The notes below the pieces were generated by a model. It was not told the origin of the DNA. It did not search any database and saw only the letters and a list, made by a program, of their open reading frames with translations. The translations under genes and the position numbers were made by a program. From Salinisphaera hydrothermalis C41B8 (GTDB lineage: Bacteria; Pseudomonadota; Gammaproteobacteria; Nevskiales; Salinisphaeraceae): 64,000 nucleotides of DNA. Below are positions 17,996 to 26,896 of the stretch, piece after piece; within the stretch, counting starts at the first letter, position 1, and each line of letters begins with the position of its first letter. The stretch covers positions 248,001 to 312,000 of the forward strand of contig NZ_APNK01000002.1 in assembly GCF_000732535.1 (NCBI RefSeq). The letters are read 5' to 3'.

Positions 17996-20197
17996 ATGAG
18001 TACCGATATCATCGGCGCGGCCAAGCCGCGCATCGACGGCACCGCGAAACTGTCCGGGTCGGCGCCCTATGCCGCCGACCACTATCCCGCGAATCTGGCC
18101 TATGCCTACGGCGTGTTCTCCACTATCGCGGCCGGGGAGATTACGTCGATCGACGTTTCGCGGGCGAAAAAAATGCCGGGCGTGATCGAAATCTTTCACC
18201 ACGACAACTTCCCGAACCTGCATCGCACACCGTCGAGCTTCGTCCAGCAGAACAAGGTCGACGAAACCCGGCTGCCGTTCGAGGATAATCATGTTTACTA
18301 CGGCGGCCAGTTCGTGGCCCTCGTGGTCGCCGATACCTTCGAAAATGCGCGCGACGCCGCATATCACGTTGACGTGGCCTATCGCGCCAAAAAGCCGGTC
18401 ACGAGTCTGGCCCAGGCGCTGGCGCAAGGCGAGCCCAAGCCAGCCGACAACAAGAAGCACGAGCGTGGCGACCCCGATACGGCGTATTCCGGCGCGGCAC
18501 ACAAGATCGAAGCGACCTACACCACGCCGATCGAAACCCACAACCCGATGGAGATGCATGCCACCACCGCGCACTGGCACGACGGTCATCTGACGTTCTA
18601 CGAAGCCAGCCAGGGCGTGGTGTTCGCCAAGCACACGATGGCAGCGATCTTCGGCATCAATCCGGCCCGGATCGATGCCCGCGCGCCGTACATCGGCTCC
18701 GGCTTCGGCAGCAAACTATGGATCTGGCCGCATGCAGTAGCCTGTGCCGCCGCCGCCCGCGAACTCGACCGGCCGGTGCAACTCGTCGTCCCGCGCCAGC
18801 AGATGTTCACGACCACGGGCCATCGCGCAGCGACCCAACAGAAGATCCGCCTGGCCACCGACGACGATGGCAAACTGGTATCGATCAGCCACGACTCGAT
18901 CAATACCACCTCTTTCGTCAACCGCTACGTCGAGAGCTGCGGCAGCTGCACCAAGAGCCTGTATGGCTGCGACAATGTTCGCATTACCGAATCCACGGTA
19001 CAGGTGAACCACGGCACGCCCACCTCGATGCGGGCGCCGGGCGCCGCCCAAGGACTGTTCGCGCTGGAATCGGCCATCGACGAAATGGCCGAACAGATCG
19101 GCATGGATCCGCTGGAATTCCGGCGTCGGAACTATACGGATCGTGACGGCAGCAAGGATCTGCCATTCTCCAGCGTCCACCTGCTGGAAGCCTACGACAA
19201 GGCCGCCGACAAGTTCCGCTGGTCGAAGCGGAATCCGAAGATCGGGTCCATGATGCGCGGCCCGGAAATCCTCGGCTGGGGCATGGCGGCCTGCAACTGG
19301 GAAGCGATGAAACGGGACTGCGACGCACGCGTGTCCCTGCGGGCCGACGGCACCGCCTTCGCCTCCTGCGCCACTCAGGATATCGGCACCGGCACGTACA
19401 CCATCGTGGCGCAGACCGTGGCCAGCCTGACCGGCTTGCCGCTGGAGCGCATCGAGGTCGAACTCGGCAACAGCTCGTATCCAAAGGGCCCGTTATCCGG
19501 CGGATCGTGGGCGACCGCAACCGCCCTGCCCGCGATTCACAATGCCACCGCCAAGGCGATCGACGCGCTCAAACAGCATGCGGTGGAAGAAGACGGCGTG
19601 CTCGCCGGCCGCGACGCCGGTCAGCTTGAATTCGTGAACGGCAAACTGCACGGCAACGGCCGGTCGTTCAGTTTCGCCGACGTGCTCAAGGCCAGAAAAA
19701 TCGGCGAGGCATTCGGCGAAGCGCACACGAATGCTGCCAGCGGCGATGAGTACTCATTCCGCTCGTTCGGCGCTCATTTCGTGGAGATCGGCTGGGACCC
19801 GGGCATTTCGCGCTTGCGCGTGCATCGCGTGGTCAGCGCCATCGACGTCGGCCAGATCGTCAACGCCAAGACCGCCGCGAACCAAGTGGAAGGCGCGATC
19901 GACATGGGTATTGGCATGGCGCTGTTCGAGCAGACCGAGTACGACCACCGTACGGGCATGCCGATCAACAACAACTATGCCGAATATCTGGTGCCGACCC
20001 ATCTCGACCAGCCCGAGTCTGTTGATGTAATCCTGCTCGATCACCCCGACACGAAATTCAACGAACTCGGCGTTCGCGGCATCGGCGAAATCGGTATCAC
20101 CGGCATGGCCGCCGCAGTCGCCAACGCGGTCTACCATGCCACGGGCAAACGAGTCCGCGATCTGCCGATACGAATCGAGGATCTAATCCAGACCTGA
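17996..20197 (+). CDS. paoC: Periplasmic aldehyde oxidase, molybdenum subunit (PaoC-like)
   Basis: A protein of 733 residues, the catalytic subunit of a molybdenum hydroxylase that oxidises aldehydes to carboxylic acids. It begins with IDGTAKLSGSAPYAADHYP, the Ald_Xan_dh_C domain. The cofactor-binding landmarks are GSGFGSKLW, the MRAPGAAQG region, QDIGTGTYTIVAQ and, near the C-terminus, GIGEIGITG, whose Glu at about 698 is the expected catalytic base. The length matches PaoC of E. coli (732). A GAGGAG ribosome binding site lies before the ATG. The natural substrates are probably aromatic or other toxic aldehydes by analogy with PaoABC; this is inference. Confidence 0.93.
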   Translation: MSTDIIGAAKPRIDGTAKLSGSAPYAADHYPANLAYAYGVFSTIAAGEITSIDVSRAKKMPGVIEIFHHDNFPNLHRTPSSFVQQNKVDETRLPFEDNHVYYGGQFVALVVADTFENARDAAYHVDVAYRAKKPVTSLAQALAQGEPKPADNKKHERGDPDTAYSGAAHKIEATYTTPIETHNPMEMHATTAHWHDGHLTFYEASQGVVFAKHTMAAIFGINPARIDARAPYIGSGFGSKLWIWPHAVACAAAARELDRPVQLVVPRQQMFTTTGHRAATQQKIRLATDDDGKLVSISHDSINTTSFVNRYVESCGSCTKSLYGCDNVRITESTVQVNHGTPTSMRAPGAAQGLFALESAIDEMAEQIGMDPLEFRRRNYTDRDGSKDLPFSSVHLLEAYDKAADKFRWSKRNPKIGSMMRGPEILGWGMAACNWEAMKRDCDARVSLRADGTAFASCATQDIGTGTYTIVAQTVASLTGLPLERIEVELGNSSYPKGPLSGGSWATATALPAIHNATAKAIDALKQHAVEEDGVLAGRDAGQLEFVNGKLHGNGRSFSFADVLKARKIGEAFGEAHTNAASGDEYSFRSFGAHFVEIGWDPGISRLRVHRVVSAIDVGQIVNAKTAANQVEGAIDMGIGMALFEQTEYDHRTGMPINNNYAEYLVPTHLDQPESVDVILLDHPDTKFNELGVRGIGEIGITGMAAAVANAVYHATGKRVRDLPIRIEDLIQT

Positions 20198-20219
20198 GCC
20201 ACACCAACGGCCCGGATTC

Positions 20220-20247
20220 AAGGCGGCCTACGGGTCGTCTTTTTTTT
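20220..20247 (+). terminator. Rho-independent terminator after the aldehyde oxidase operon
   Basis: A 9-bp stem AAGGCGGCC / GGTCGTCTT (two G-U pairs in RNA) with loop TACG, followed by an uninterrupted T-run to 20247. It lies 22 bases after the paoC-like stop codon. Confidence 0.8.
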
Positions 20248-20337
20248 CCCTCCCGAGTAAACCTTGCCGCTAAATCATTGTCATAGCGCTGGGATGCGGT
20301 ACCCCCGCCGATAGACAACAGACTCGGGATCCCGGCA

Positions 20338-21006
20338 ATGCATGTATTGATCATCGAAGACGATATCCCTCTTGCCACCCAGATCGGGGACACGATCGAA
20401 GCCGCCGGCGACGAGCCGGACTACGCCGACGACGAAGGGCTCGCGCTTCGCTTATGCAAAATGAATCGGTACGACATCGTCGTGCTCGACAGCGCCATGC
20501 CCGGCTGCGGCGTGGATGCGTTCTGCCAGCGGCTGGTCGAGGCCGCCGGGCGCCGTACACCTGTTCTGGCGCTCGCGGCAGGTTCGCTACAGCCCTGCGA
20601 GCCCGAAACCTGTGGCCCGCATGCATTTGCTCTGCGCACAACCGAGCCGCGAGAACTGCATCAACAACTCAAGACCCTGCTCACTGAATATGGACGCGGG
20701 CTTTCACAACTCACCGCCGGTGAGCTGCATATGGATTTGGAAGCCCACAGTGTCTACTGCGGCCAAGTGCCCGTCGAACTCGCGCCGATCAGCTTCCGTA
20801 TTCTCGAGCTGCTCGTCCGAGCCTGCCCCGGCGTGGTCACGCGTGCCCAGATCGAAAAACAGATATGGAACGACAACCCGCCGGAATCCGACGCGGCGCT
20901 GCGCGGACATATCCATCGACTGCGTCAGCTGCTTGAACGCCCCACCGCCCGCCAGATGATCCGCACCGTGCACGGTGTCGGATACCAGCTCGACGCAGCA
21001 CACTAA
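20338..21006 (+). CDS. OmpR-type response regulator with degenerate receiver (orphan)
   Basis: A protein of 222 residues. Residues 1-115 form a receiver: the acidic pair (IIEDD) and the phosphoacceptor Asp in VVLDSAMPG are kept. The conserved Thr/Ser after strand 4 is Ala (LALAAG), and the Lys after strand 5 is absent (FALRTTEP). Residues about 125-222 form a winged-helix DNA-binding domain (LAPISFRILELLVRACPGVVTRAQIE, LRGHIHRLRQLLE, RTVHGVGYQL). No histidine kinase gene is next to it. Loss of the switch residues suggests control that is independent of, or atypical for, phosphorylation. It follows the aldehyde oxidase terminator by about 90 bases and may regulate that operon, which is untested. 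Confidence 0.85.
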   Translation: MHVLIIEDDIPLATQIGDTIEAAGDEPDYADDEGLALRLCKMNRYDIVVLDSAMPGCGVDAFCQRLVEAAGRRTPVLALAAGSLQPCEPETCGPHAFALRTTEPRELHQQLKTLLTEYGRGLSQLTAGELHMDLEAHSVYCGQVPVELAPISFRILELLVRACPGVVTRAQIEKQIWNDNPPESDAALRGHIHRLRQLLERPTARQMIRTVHGVGYQLDAAH

Positions 21007-21060
21007 TTTCAACAAGTTAGCGTCGATCTCCAGATTCTACTTTTAAAGCAATTTCGATCT

Positions 21061-21099
21061 CCTGCTGTGCCTGTAAAGGCTATGCCGTGGCACAGCAGG
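21061..21099. repeat. Perfect 11-bp inverted repeat before tRNA-Leu
   Basis: CCTGCTGTGCC at 21061-21071 pairs perfectly with GGCACAGCAGG at 21089-21099 around a 17-base loop. There is no T-tract on either side that would make it a standard terminator. It lies 55 bases after the response regulator stop and 53 before the tRNA, so it may end the regulator transcript or mark a regulatory site. Confidence 0.6.
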
Positions 21100-21137
21100 G
21101 TGAACATTGATAGCTGGGCGACGGCGTCTGGATCGGT

Positions 21138-21143
21138 TAGAAT
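21138..21143 (+). promoter_or_regulatory. Probable -10 element of tRNA-Leu
   Basis: TAGAAT followed by a GC-rich discriminator (GCGCCGC) nine bases before the mature tRNA 5' end, an arrangement common for stringently controlled stable RNA promoters. No good -35 hexamer was found at 16-18 bases, so confidence is limited. Confidence 0.4.
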
Positions 21144-21152
21144 GCGCCGCAC

Positions 21153-21239
21153 GCCGCCGTGGTGGAATTGGTAGACACGCTAGGTTTAGGTCCTAGTAGC
21201 CGAAAGGCTGTGGGGGTTCAAGTCCCTCCGGCGGCACCA
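21153..21239 (+). tRNA. tRNA-Leu (anticodon UAG)
   Basis: An 87-nt class II tRNA. The acceptor stem GCCGCCG pairs with CGGCGGC at 21229-21235, followed by discriminator A and an encoded CCA. The D arm GTGGAATTGGTAGACAC is typical of tRNA-Leu. The anticodon stem CTAGG/CCTAG encloses loop TTTAGGT with anticodon TAG at 21187-21189. A long variable arm and the T loop GTTCAAGTC follow. It reads CUA and, by wobble, other CUN codons. Confidence 0.97.
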
Positions 21240-21310
21240 TCCTGAAATTGCGCCCGCTCCGTTTTTCGAGCCGGGCGCTTTCGCCCCCGGCCCTATTGCT
21301 GTCGTCCGGC

Positions 21311-22966
21311 CTAACCTCCCTCGCCGTCGAGGATGGCGTCCGGCACGGCGTGTATGTCGTTCAGCGCGGCATTGGCTTGATAGTCGATCGGGCAGTCGAC
21401 CAACACGACACCGCCGATCTCAAAGGCGTGTTCCAGGACGTCGGACAGCGTGTTGTCTTCACTGTGGCGCAGCCCGGTTGCCCCGTAGGCACGGGCATAG
21501 TCGACGAAATCCGGATTGCCGAACGTCATACCGAAATCGGCGAAGCCGTCACCGGCCTGCTTCCAGCGGATGAAGCCGAAACCGTTGTCGCGCAGCAACA
21601 GCACGACCAAGTCGAGGCCGAGCCGTACCGCGGTTTCCATGTCCTGGCTATTCATCATGAAACCGCCGTCGCCACAGATCGCCATAACGCGTCGGTCCGG
21701 GTGCACCATCTTGGCCGACATCGCCGCCGCCAATCCCGCGCCCATGCTAGCCAGAGCGTTGTCGAGCAAGACGGTGTTGTTGCTGTAGGCCGGGTACATC
21801 CGCGCGAACCAGATCTTGTAGATCCCGTTATCGAGGCTGATGATGTCGTGCCGGCCCATGACGCTGCGCACCTGCTGAACCACGCGCTGCGGGCGCGGCG
21901 GATAGCTATATTCCGAAGCGCTGACGTGCAGTTGTTCGGCGACATAGTCGTGCAGACGCGTCATGCGCGGATTATCGAAGCGTACGCCTTCCAGCCGCTG
22001 CCCGAGCGCCTTCAGCGTATTCGATATATCGCCGATCACCTCGTGCGCGGGACTGTAGTATTCGTCCGGATCCGCCGGCACGAAATCAATGTGCAGGATG
22101 GTCTTGTCCTTGCCCTCGTTCCAGACCGAGGGCGGATACTCGACCACGTCATAACCGAGCGTGATGACGAGATCGGCCTCATCGATCGCCGTATGCACGT
22201 AGTCGTGCTTGTGGATGCCCATGCCGAACAGGCTCTGCGGATGGTCGTCCGGCACCACACCCTTGCCCATCTGCGTACCGATCGCATACAGCGCGAGTTC
22301 TTCGCACAGGCGCGTCAGTTGCTCGGTAATACGCTTGCGGTTGGCGCCGGCCGAGTAGATGATTACCGGCTGCTCGGCGTCGCGAATCATGCGCGCGGCC
22401 ACGTCCAGCGCCTGTTCGTCGGCGTTCGGCCGACGCAACGTCACCCGCTTTTGAGGACGCGCGGGCTCGATCGCCTCGCTGGCAATGTCTTCCGGTAGTT
22501 CCAAATGCACGGCGCCCGGCCGTTCGGCCTCGGCGACCTTGAACGCATGGCGGATACTGCGCGGAATCACGCCGCTGTCGGTCAGTGAACTGTTCCACTT
22601 GGTGACCGGGCGGAACGTATCCACCACATCGATCAATTGAAACTTGCCCTGTCGATTATCCCGGATGGCCTTCTGGCCGGTAATGGCCAGCAACGGCATG
22701 CCGCCGAGCTGGGCATAGGCAATGCCCGTCAACAGATTGGTTGCGCCCGGGCCGAGCGTCGAGAGACACACACCGGCACGGCCGGTAAGACGGCCGTAGG
22801 TGGCCGCCATGAAAGCCGCATGTTGCTCGTGCCGCGTGACCACGAGCTGGATACGGCTGCCACGCAGCGATTCGATGAGGTCGAGGTTTTCCTCGCCGGG
22901 CACACCGAACACATATTCGACGCCCTCTTCCTCGAGACATCGAACGAAAAGATCGGACGCTTTCAA
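21311..22966 (-). CDS. Acetolactate synthase large subunit, catabolic (AlsS) type
   Basis: A thiamine-diphosphate enzyme of 551 residues that would condense two pyruvates to 2-acetolactate. I place the start at a TTG at 22966. AGGAG lies six bases upstream, and the resulting N-terminus LKASDLFVRCLEEEGVEYVFGVPGEENLD matches the usual M-KASD start of this family with the catalytic Glu in GEEN. An ATG at 23017 is possible. Other landmarks are GRAGVCLSTLGPGATNL, the central domain and the ThDP motif ICGDGGFMMN...LRDN. No regulatory small subunit gene is adjacent, which favours a catabolic enzyme over IlvB. It is divergent from gloA. Other ThDP-dependent pyruvate enzymes cannot be fully excluded. 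Confidence 0.8.
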   Translation of the reverse strand: MKASDLFVRCLEEEGVEYVFGVPGEENLDLIESLRGSRIQLVVTRHEQHAAFMAATYGRLTGRAGVCLSTLGPGATNLLTGIAYAQLGGMPLLAITGQKAIRDNRQGKFQLIDVVDTFRPVTKWNSSLTDSGVIPRSIRHAFKVAEAERPGAVHLELPEDIASEAIEPARPQKRVTLRRPNADEQALDVAARMIRDAEQPVIIYSAGANRKRITEQLTRLCEELALYAIGTQMGKGVVPDDHPQSLFGMGIHKHDYVHTAIDEADLVITLGYDVVEYPPSVWNEGKDKTILHIDFVPADPDEYYSPAHEVIGDISNTLKALGQRLEGVRFDNPRMTRLHDYVAEQLHVSASEYSYPPRPQRVVQQVRSVMGRHDIISLDNGIYKIWFARMYPAYSNNTVLLDNALASMGAGLAAAMSAKMVHPDRRVMAICGDGGFMMNSQDMETAVRLGLDLVVLLLRDNGFGFIRWKQAGDGFADFGMTFGNPDFVDYARAYGATGLRHSEDNTLSDVLEHAFEIGGVVLVDCPIDYQANAALNDIHAVPDAILDGEGG

Positions 22967-23110
22967 GAGCCGCTCCTGAGCTTGGGTCGATTGGACTCGA
23001 TCGATTCTATACAACATTGAATCGAACGCGACCCGATGTGGCCGGCCGTGCTTTCTCAGACGCGCCGGGCTGATGCATAGTATGCGCACAATCCAAGTCG
23101 GAACTGACAC

Positions 23111-23623
23111 ATGGCTTTCAATACCGAGAACGGCCCGGGCGTACACGAGCAGGTACCGGGCGAAACCCAAGGGTTCGTGTTCAACCATACGATGATCCGC
23201 GTGGTCGATCCGGAAGCGTCACTCGCGTTCTATACCAAGGTATTCGGCATGCGCCTGCTGCGTACCAGCGAAAACCCGAACGGGGAATTCACGCTGTACT
23301 TCCTCGCCACCACGGAAGGCGATGATGTCCCCGAAGACGACAGCGAGCGCGCCAAATACGTGGGTCGCCGTGAAGGCGTGCTGGAACTGACCCATAACTG
23401 GGGCACGGAAAAGGATCCGAACGCCCGCTACCACGACGGTAACTCCGAGCCGCAGGGTTTCGGCCATATCTGCTTCACCGTCCCGGACCTGCAGGCCGCC
23501 TGCGACTGGATGGATAAGAATAACGTCGAGTTCAAGAAGCGCCCCGAAGACGGTCGCATGCACCATATTGCGTTCGTGAAGGATCCCGACGGCTACTGGA
23601 TCGAGCTCGTCGAACACGGCTAA
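23111..23623 (+). CDS. gloA: Lactoylglutathione lyase (glyoxalase I)
   Basis: A protein of 170 residues of the vicinal oxygen chelate family that converts the methylglyoxal-glutathione hemithioacetal to S-lactoylglutathione. It has the two beta-alpha-beta modules. Metal ligands are in FNHTMIRVVDPEASLAFY (His), GVLELTHNWG (Glu), GFGHICFTVPDL (His) and YWIELVEHG (Glu). The insertion around YVGRREGVLELTHNWGTE and the total length are those of the long zinc-type enzymes (Pseudomonas GloA3 or eukaryotic) and exceed the 135-residue E. coli form. A terminator hairpin follows. Confidence 0.95.
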   Translation: MAFNTENGPGVHEQVPGETQGFVFNHTMIRVVDPEASLAFYTKVFGMRLLRTSENPNGEFTLYFLATTEGDDVPEDDSERAKYVGRREGVLELTHNWGTEKDPNARYHDGNSEPQGFGHICFTVPDLQAACDWMDKNNVEFKKRPEDGRMHHIAFVKDPDGYWIELVEHG

Positions 23624-23647
23624 TCGAGCCGCTATCCAGCGCACTCG

Positions 23648-23673
23648 AAGAGCGGGCCGCGGGCCCGCTCTTT
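23648..23673 (+). terminator. Hairpin terminator after gloA
   Basis: An 11-bp stem AAGAGCGGGCC / GGCCCGCTCTT with loop GCG, placed 25 bases after the gloA stop. The T-tract is short (TTT), so it is a moderately convincing terminator. Confidence 0.6.
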
Positions 23674-23767
23674 GGCTTGCGTCTCCCCCGGATACGCAGC
23701 GGCCGCCTCCTGTACCCTAGGGCGCCGTTCGGCCGGCTCCGGCCTGGTTCATGCAACGACACTTGTT

Positions 23768-24514
23768 ATGAAAGTATTGGTGACCATCAAGCGCGCGATC
23801 GATTACAACGTGCATATCCGCATCGCCGACGACGGCTCCGGCGTGATCACGGACGGCGTGAAGCACAGCGTCAATCCGTTCGACGAAATCGCGCTGGAAC
23901 AGGCGATCCGTTGGAAGGAAGCCGGCACGGTCGATGAGGTGGTGGCCGTAAGCATCGGCAACGCGGCCTGTGCCGAGCAGTTGCGCACGGCCCTGGCCTT
24001 CGGCTGCGACCGCGCGATCCGCGTAGCGCACGAGGAAGCGGTTTCGCCGTTGACCGCCGCGCGTACCTTCTCGGCGCTGGTCGAAAGCGAAGCGCCCGAC
24101 GTTATCCTGATGGGTAAACAGTCGATCGACGACGATAACGGGCAGACGGGCCAGATGACCGCCGCCCTGCTCGGCTGGCCCCAGGCAACGTACGCTTCCA
24201 CAATCGAAATCAACGAGACATCGGCGCGCGTGACCCGAGAGGTCGATGACGGCCTGGAGACGCTCGATATCGACTTGCCGGCCGTGATTACCGCGGATCT
24301 GCGCCTCAACGAACCGCGCTATCTCAAACTACCGAACATCATGAAGGCGAAGAAGAAGCCGATCGAGGAATCCAGCCTTGAGGCGCTGGGGGTCGAGGCC
24401 GACACGTCGTTGCGCGTCACGCATACGGCCGCACCCGCCCCGCGCAAGCCGGGTGTCATGGTCGATTCGCCGGAAGCGCTGGTAAGCGAACTCAAGAACA
24501 AGGGCCTGCTATGA
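23768..24514 (+). CDS. etfB: Electron transfer flavoprotein subunit beta
   Basis: A protein of 248 residues with the ETF beta landmarks: [61 protein letters not shown] (AMP-binding region) and [23 protein letters not shown], the recognition loop and peptide used with partner dehydrogenases. EtfAB carries electrons from acyl-CoA and other flavoprotein dehydrogenases to ETF:quinone oxidoreductase. Upstream in-frame codons before 23768 are not conserved. The stop overlaps the etfA start by four bases. Confidence 0.96.
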   Translation: MKVLVTIKRAIDYNVHIRIADDGSGVITDGVKHSVNPFDEIALEQAIRWKEAGTVDEVVAVSIGNAACAEQLRTALAFGCDRAIRVAHEEAVSPLTAARTFSALVESEAPDVILMGKQSIDDDNGQTGQMTAALLGWPQATYASTIEINETSARVTREVDDGLETLDIDLPAVITADLRLNEPRYLKLPNIMKAKKKPIEESSLEALGVEADTSLRVTHTAAPAPRKPGVMVDSPEALVSELKNKGLL

Positions 24515-25458
24515 GCACGATTCTGATCATCGCCGACCATCGTGACGGCCAGCTGAGTACCGCCACGCGCAAGACCGTGCGCTGTGCGGCCGATTTCGAC
24601 GCCGATGCCATCGATATCCTCGTGCTCGCCGAGGACGGCGCGGAAGTCGCCGCCCAGGCCGCCCGGCTGAGCGGCGTACGCCGTGTTCGCTATGTCAATC
24701 ACCCGACCCATGCCCACCCGATGGCGGCCACGGCCGCGCCGCAGATCGTCGCGGCCGTGAAAGCTGGGGATTACAGCCATGTCCTGGGCTCGAACAGCAG
24801 TTTTGGCAAGGACGTGATGCCGCGCGTAGCCGCCCTGCTGGGCGTGGCCATGGTCACCGATCTGATGCACGTCACCGGCGCCTATGAGTTTCAGCGGCCG
24901 ACCTATGCGGGTAACGCCGTCGATACCATCGTCGCGCCCGCCGACCGCATCCTGGTCGCCACGGCCCGCGGCGCGTCGTTCGAGCCCGCCGCAGAAGACG
25001 GCGATGCCGAACTCGAAGCCTTGTCGCTGGATGTCGAACTGCCGACGCACACGCGCTTCGTCAGCACCGATACGCATACGAGTGAACGCCCCGACCTCGG
25101 GACCGCGCCGCGTGTGGTCACTGGCGGTCGCGGCGTGGGGAGCGAAGAAAATTTTCGCGTGATCTACGACTTCGCCGATCACATCGGCGCGGCGGTCGGC
25201 GCTTCACGGGCGGCGGTCGATGCGGGCTACGTGCCGAACGATATGCAGGTCGGCCAAACCGGCAAGATCATCGCCCCGGAGCTATATATCTGCTTCGGTA
25301 TTTCCGGCGCCATCCAGCATCTGGCCGGCATCAAGGACGCGGGCACGATCGTGGCGGTCAACAAGGACGAGGACGCGCCGATCTTTGAAATCGCGGATTA
25401 CGGGCTGGTCGGCGATCTGTTCGAGGTGATCCCGGCGCTGACCCGGGCCATCGGCTGA
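24511..25458 (+). CDS. etfA: Electron transfer flavoprotein subunit alpha
   Basis: A protein of 315 residues. The N-terminal ETF domain is followed by the C-terminal FAD-binding domain with [60 protein letters not shown] and [23 protein letters not shown]. All the segments expected for FAD binding are intact. ATGA overlap with etfB indicates coupled translation of the two subunits. Neither an acyl-CoA dehydrogenase nor ETF-QO is nearby, so the pair acts as a general hub. Confidence 0.96.
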   Translation: MSTILIIADHRDGQLSTATRKTVRCAADFDADAIDILVLAEDGAEVAAQAARLSGVRRVRYVNHPTHAHPMAATAAPQIVAAVKAGDYSHVLGSNSSFGKDVMPRVAALLGVAMVTDLMHVTGAYEFQRPTYAGNAVDTIVAPADRILVATARGASFEPAAEDGDAELEALSLDVELPTHTRFVSTDTHTSERPDLGTAPRVVTGGRGVGSEENFRVIYDFADHIGAAVGASRAAVDAGYVPNDMQVGQTGKIIAPELYICFGISGAIQHLAGIKDAGTIVAVNKDEDAPIFEIADYGLVGDLFEVIPALTRAIG

Positions 25459-25479
25459 TCCGACCTCGCGCGCCTTCAT

Positions 25480-26082
25480 TCAGCGCCGATCGAAGCCGCG
25501 TCCCAGCGTCTGGACCGATACAACACGCGCGTTTTCCAGGGTGACCTCGCGCAACAGGCGATTGGCGCCAAAGTTGTAGATCCAGCGCTCGCGATAGACG
25601 GCATGGCCGCCATGGCGCAGAAAATAGCGCTGTACGCCGTCGTCGTACACGGTCGAGTACACATAGCCACCGCTACGCTGGACCGGCTCGCCACAGAACT
25701 GGATCAGACGGTACTTGGATAGGCCGGGCGCGATGGATGTCGGTTCGCAGCTGCCGCTGGGCGGCGGCGTGCCGGCACGAAAGCCGTAACCGGCCGTGCG
25801 GATCGCGATGACCTTGCCCTCGCGAAAGACGATCTGGTTCATCAGACGCTGCGGCCCGTGGTTATAGGTCCATTCCATCATTGGCGGCACGCCGCTCGAT
25901 GGCGCATTACCCCACCAGGGATCGCGAAAACTTGGCTCGCCACAGGCACGGAGCACGCTGACGACCGGGTCCCCGTCGGTGACCAGCCGTCCGTCGCAGC
26001 GAAGCGAATCGGCCTGCGCGACGCCGGAGAGTGCCGTTGCGGCCAGAACGAAGAGAACAATTCTGCTCAGGCGGCCCGGCAT
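25480..26082 (-). CDS. DUF2845-type secreted protein
   Basis: A protein of 200 residues with a Sec signal peptide (MPGRLSRIVLFVLAATALSGVAQA). The mature part contains two related repeats of a short beta motif. The first half is LRCDGRLVTDGDPVVSVLRACGEPSFRD followed by WTYNHG. The second is YRLIQFCGEPVQRSGG followed by WIYNFGANRLLREVTLENARVV. Paired CGEP motifs are the recognisable feature of DUF2845 proteins, and four cysteines could form disulfides in the periplasm. It lies downstream of gspB on the same strand with a 31-base gap, so it may be the last gene of the gspAB transcript. The function is unknown. Confidence 0.72.
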   Translation of the reverse strand: MPGRLSRIVLFVLAATALSGVAQADSLRCDGRLVTDGDPVVSVLRACGEPSFRDPWWGNAPSSGVPPMMEWTYNHGPQRLMNQIVFREGKVIAIRTAGYGFRAGTPPPSGSCEPTSIAPGLSKYRLIQFCGEPVQRSGGYVYSTVYDDGVQRYFLRHGGHAVYRERWIYNFGANRLLREVTLENARVVSVQTLGRGFDRR

Positions 26083-26113
26083 CGCCCGACGCGCCCGAGG
26101 GAAGATGGCCCCG

Positions 26114-26896
26114 CTAACCCGGTCCCGGCACATGGTAGCGCTGCCCGTGGTAGCGCAGGGTCGCCCCGTTCGGGCCGATACTTTCGACCGCCGGGCCGGC
26201 CGCAAGGCGCTCGCCTTCGTGATACCGCCGACCGTTGACCAGAATGAAACTGCGTCCGGGCACGGTGCTATACAGCTGGCCGTTGATCTCGACCGACGGT
26301 ACGTCGCTCATATCCGCCTGATCGGGCACATTCGCGTCACCCGAGCCCTGGCTCTCCCCACTCGTGTGCGCCACGCGTCCCGCGGCGGCCTCCTGACTGC
26401 CCGCGCCTGTGAGCGGAGTCTTCGAATACGTCACATGCCCGTTCGAACTGGCGCCGTTCGCGCTACTCGCGTCCGCGACTTGGGCATTTTTCCGCTCCGC
26501 CACGGCAGGTGGCGCCGTCGCTGCACTGACAGCAGGCGTCTGCGCTGGCGAGCTTTTCGTGGGCCCGCTGGCGGGCGCTGCGCCGTTAGCGGTTTCGCTC
26601 GCCGACCTGTTCGCCACGGAAAAATCGGGCGTCGATGACGTATCGACCTGCGTTAACGATTGTGCCGCAGCCATCGGTACGGCCGGCGCCGAGGTCGCCG
26701 GGCGCGGCCGCCAGACATAAATCGCCAGCGCCACGTTGCTCGCGACCAGCAGGGCGACCAACCAGATCAGCGGACCATTTGCGCGCGATCCGGATGCAAC
26801 CGGCATGCTGTCGACCGACAACGCGTTCGCGCTTTGTGCCTGACGCGTGAACCGCTCGCGCTCGGCTTTCTTCAAGGCATCGACGAGATAAGACAC
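26114..26896 (-). CDS. gspB: Type II secretion protein GspB
   Basis: A protein of 260 residues, bitopic in the inner membrane. A short cytoplasmic start (MSYLVDALKKAERERF), typical of ExeB/GspB, is followed by a membrane helix at about residues 42-62. A Pro/Ala/Ser-rich periplasmic linker comes next. The compact C-terminal domain VPSVEINGQLYSTVPGRSFILVNGRRYHEGE to GATLRYHGQRYHV is characteristic of T2SSB. In Aeromonas, ExeA and ExeB work together to place the secretin through the peptidoglycan. The ATG follows the gspA stop with no gap. Confidence 0.92.
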   Translation of the reverse strand: MSYLVDALKKAERERFTRQAQSANALSVDSMPVASGSRANGPLIWLVALLVASNVALAIYVWRPRPATSAPAVPMAAAQSLTQVDTSSTPDFSVANRSASETANGAAPASGPTKSSPAQTPAVSAATAPPAVAERKNAQVADASSANGASSNGHVTYSKTPLTGAGSQEAAAGRVAHTSGESQGSGDANVPDQADMSDVPSVEINGQLYSTVPGRSFILVNGRRYHEGERLAAGPAVESIGPNGATLRYHGQRYHVPGPG

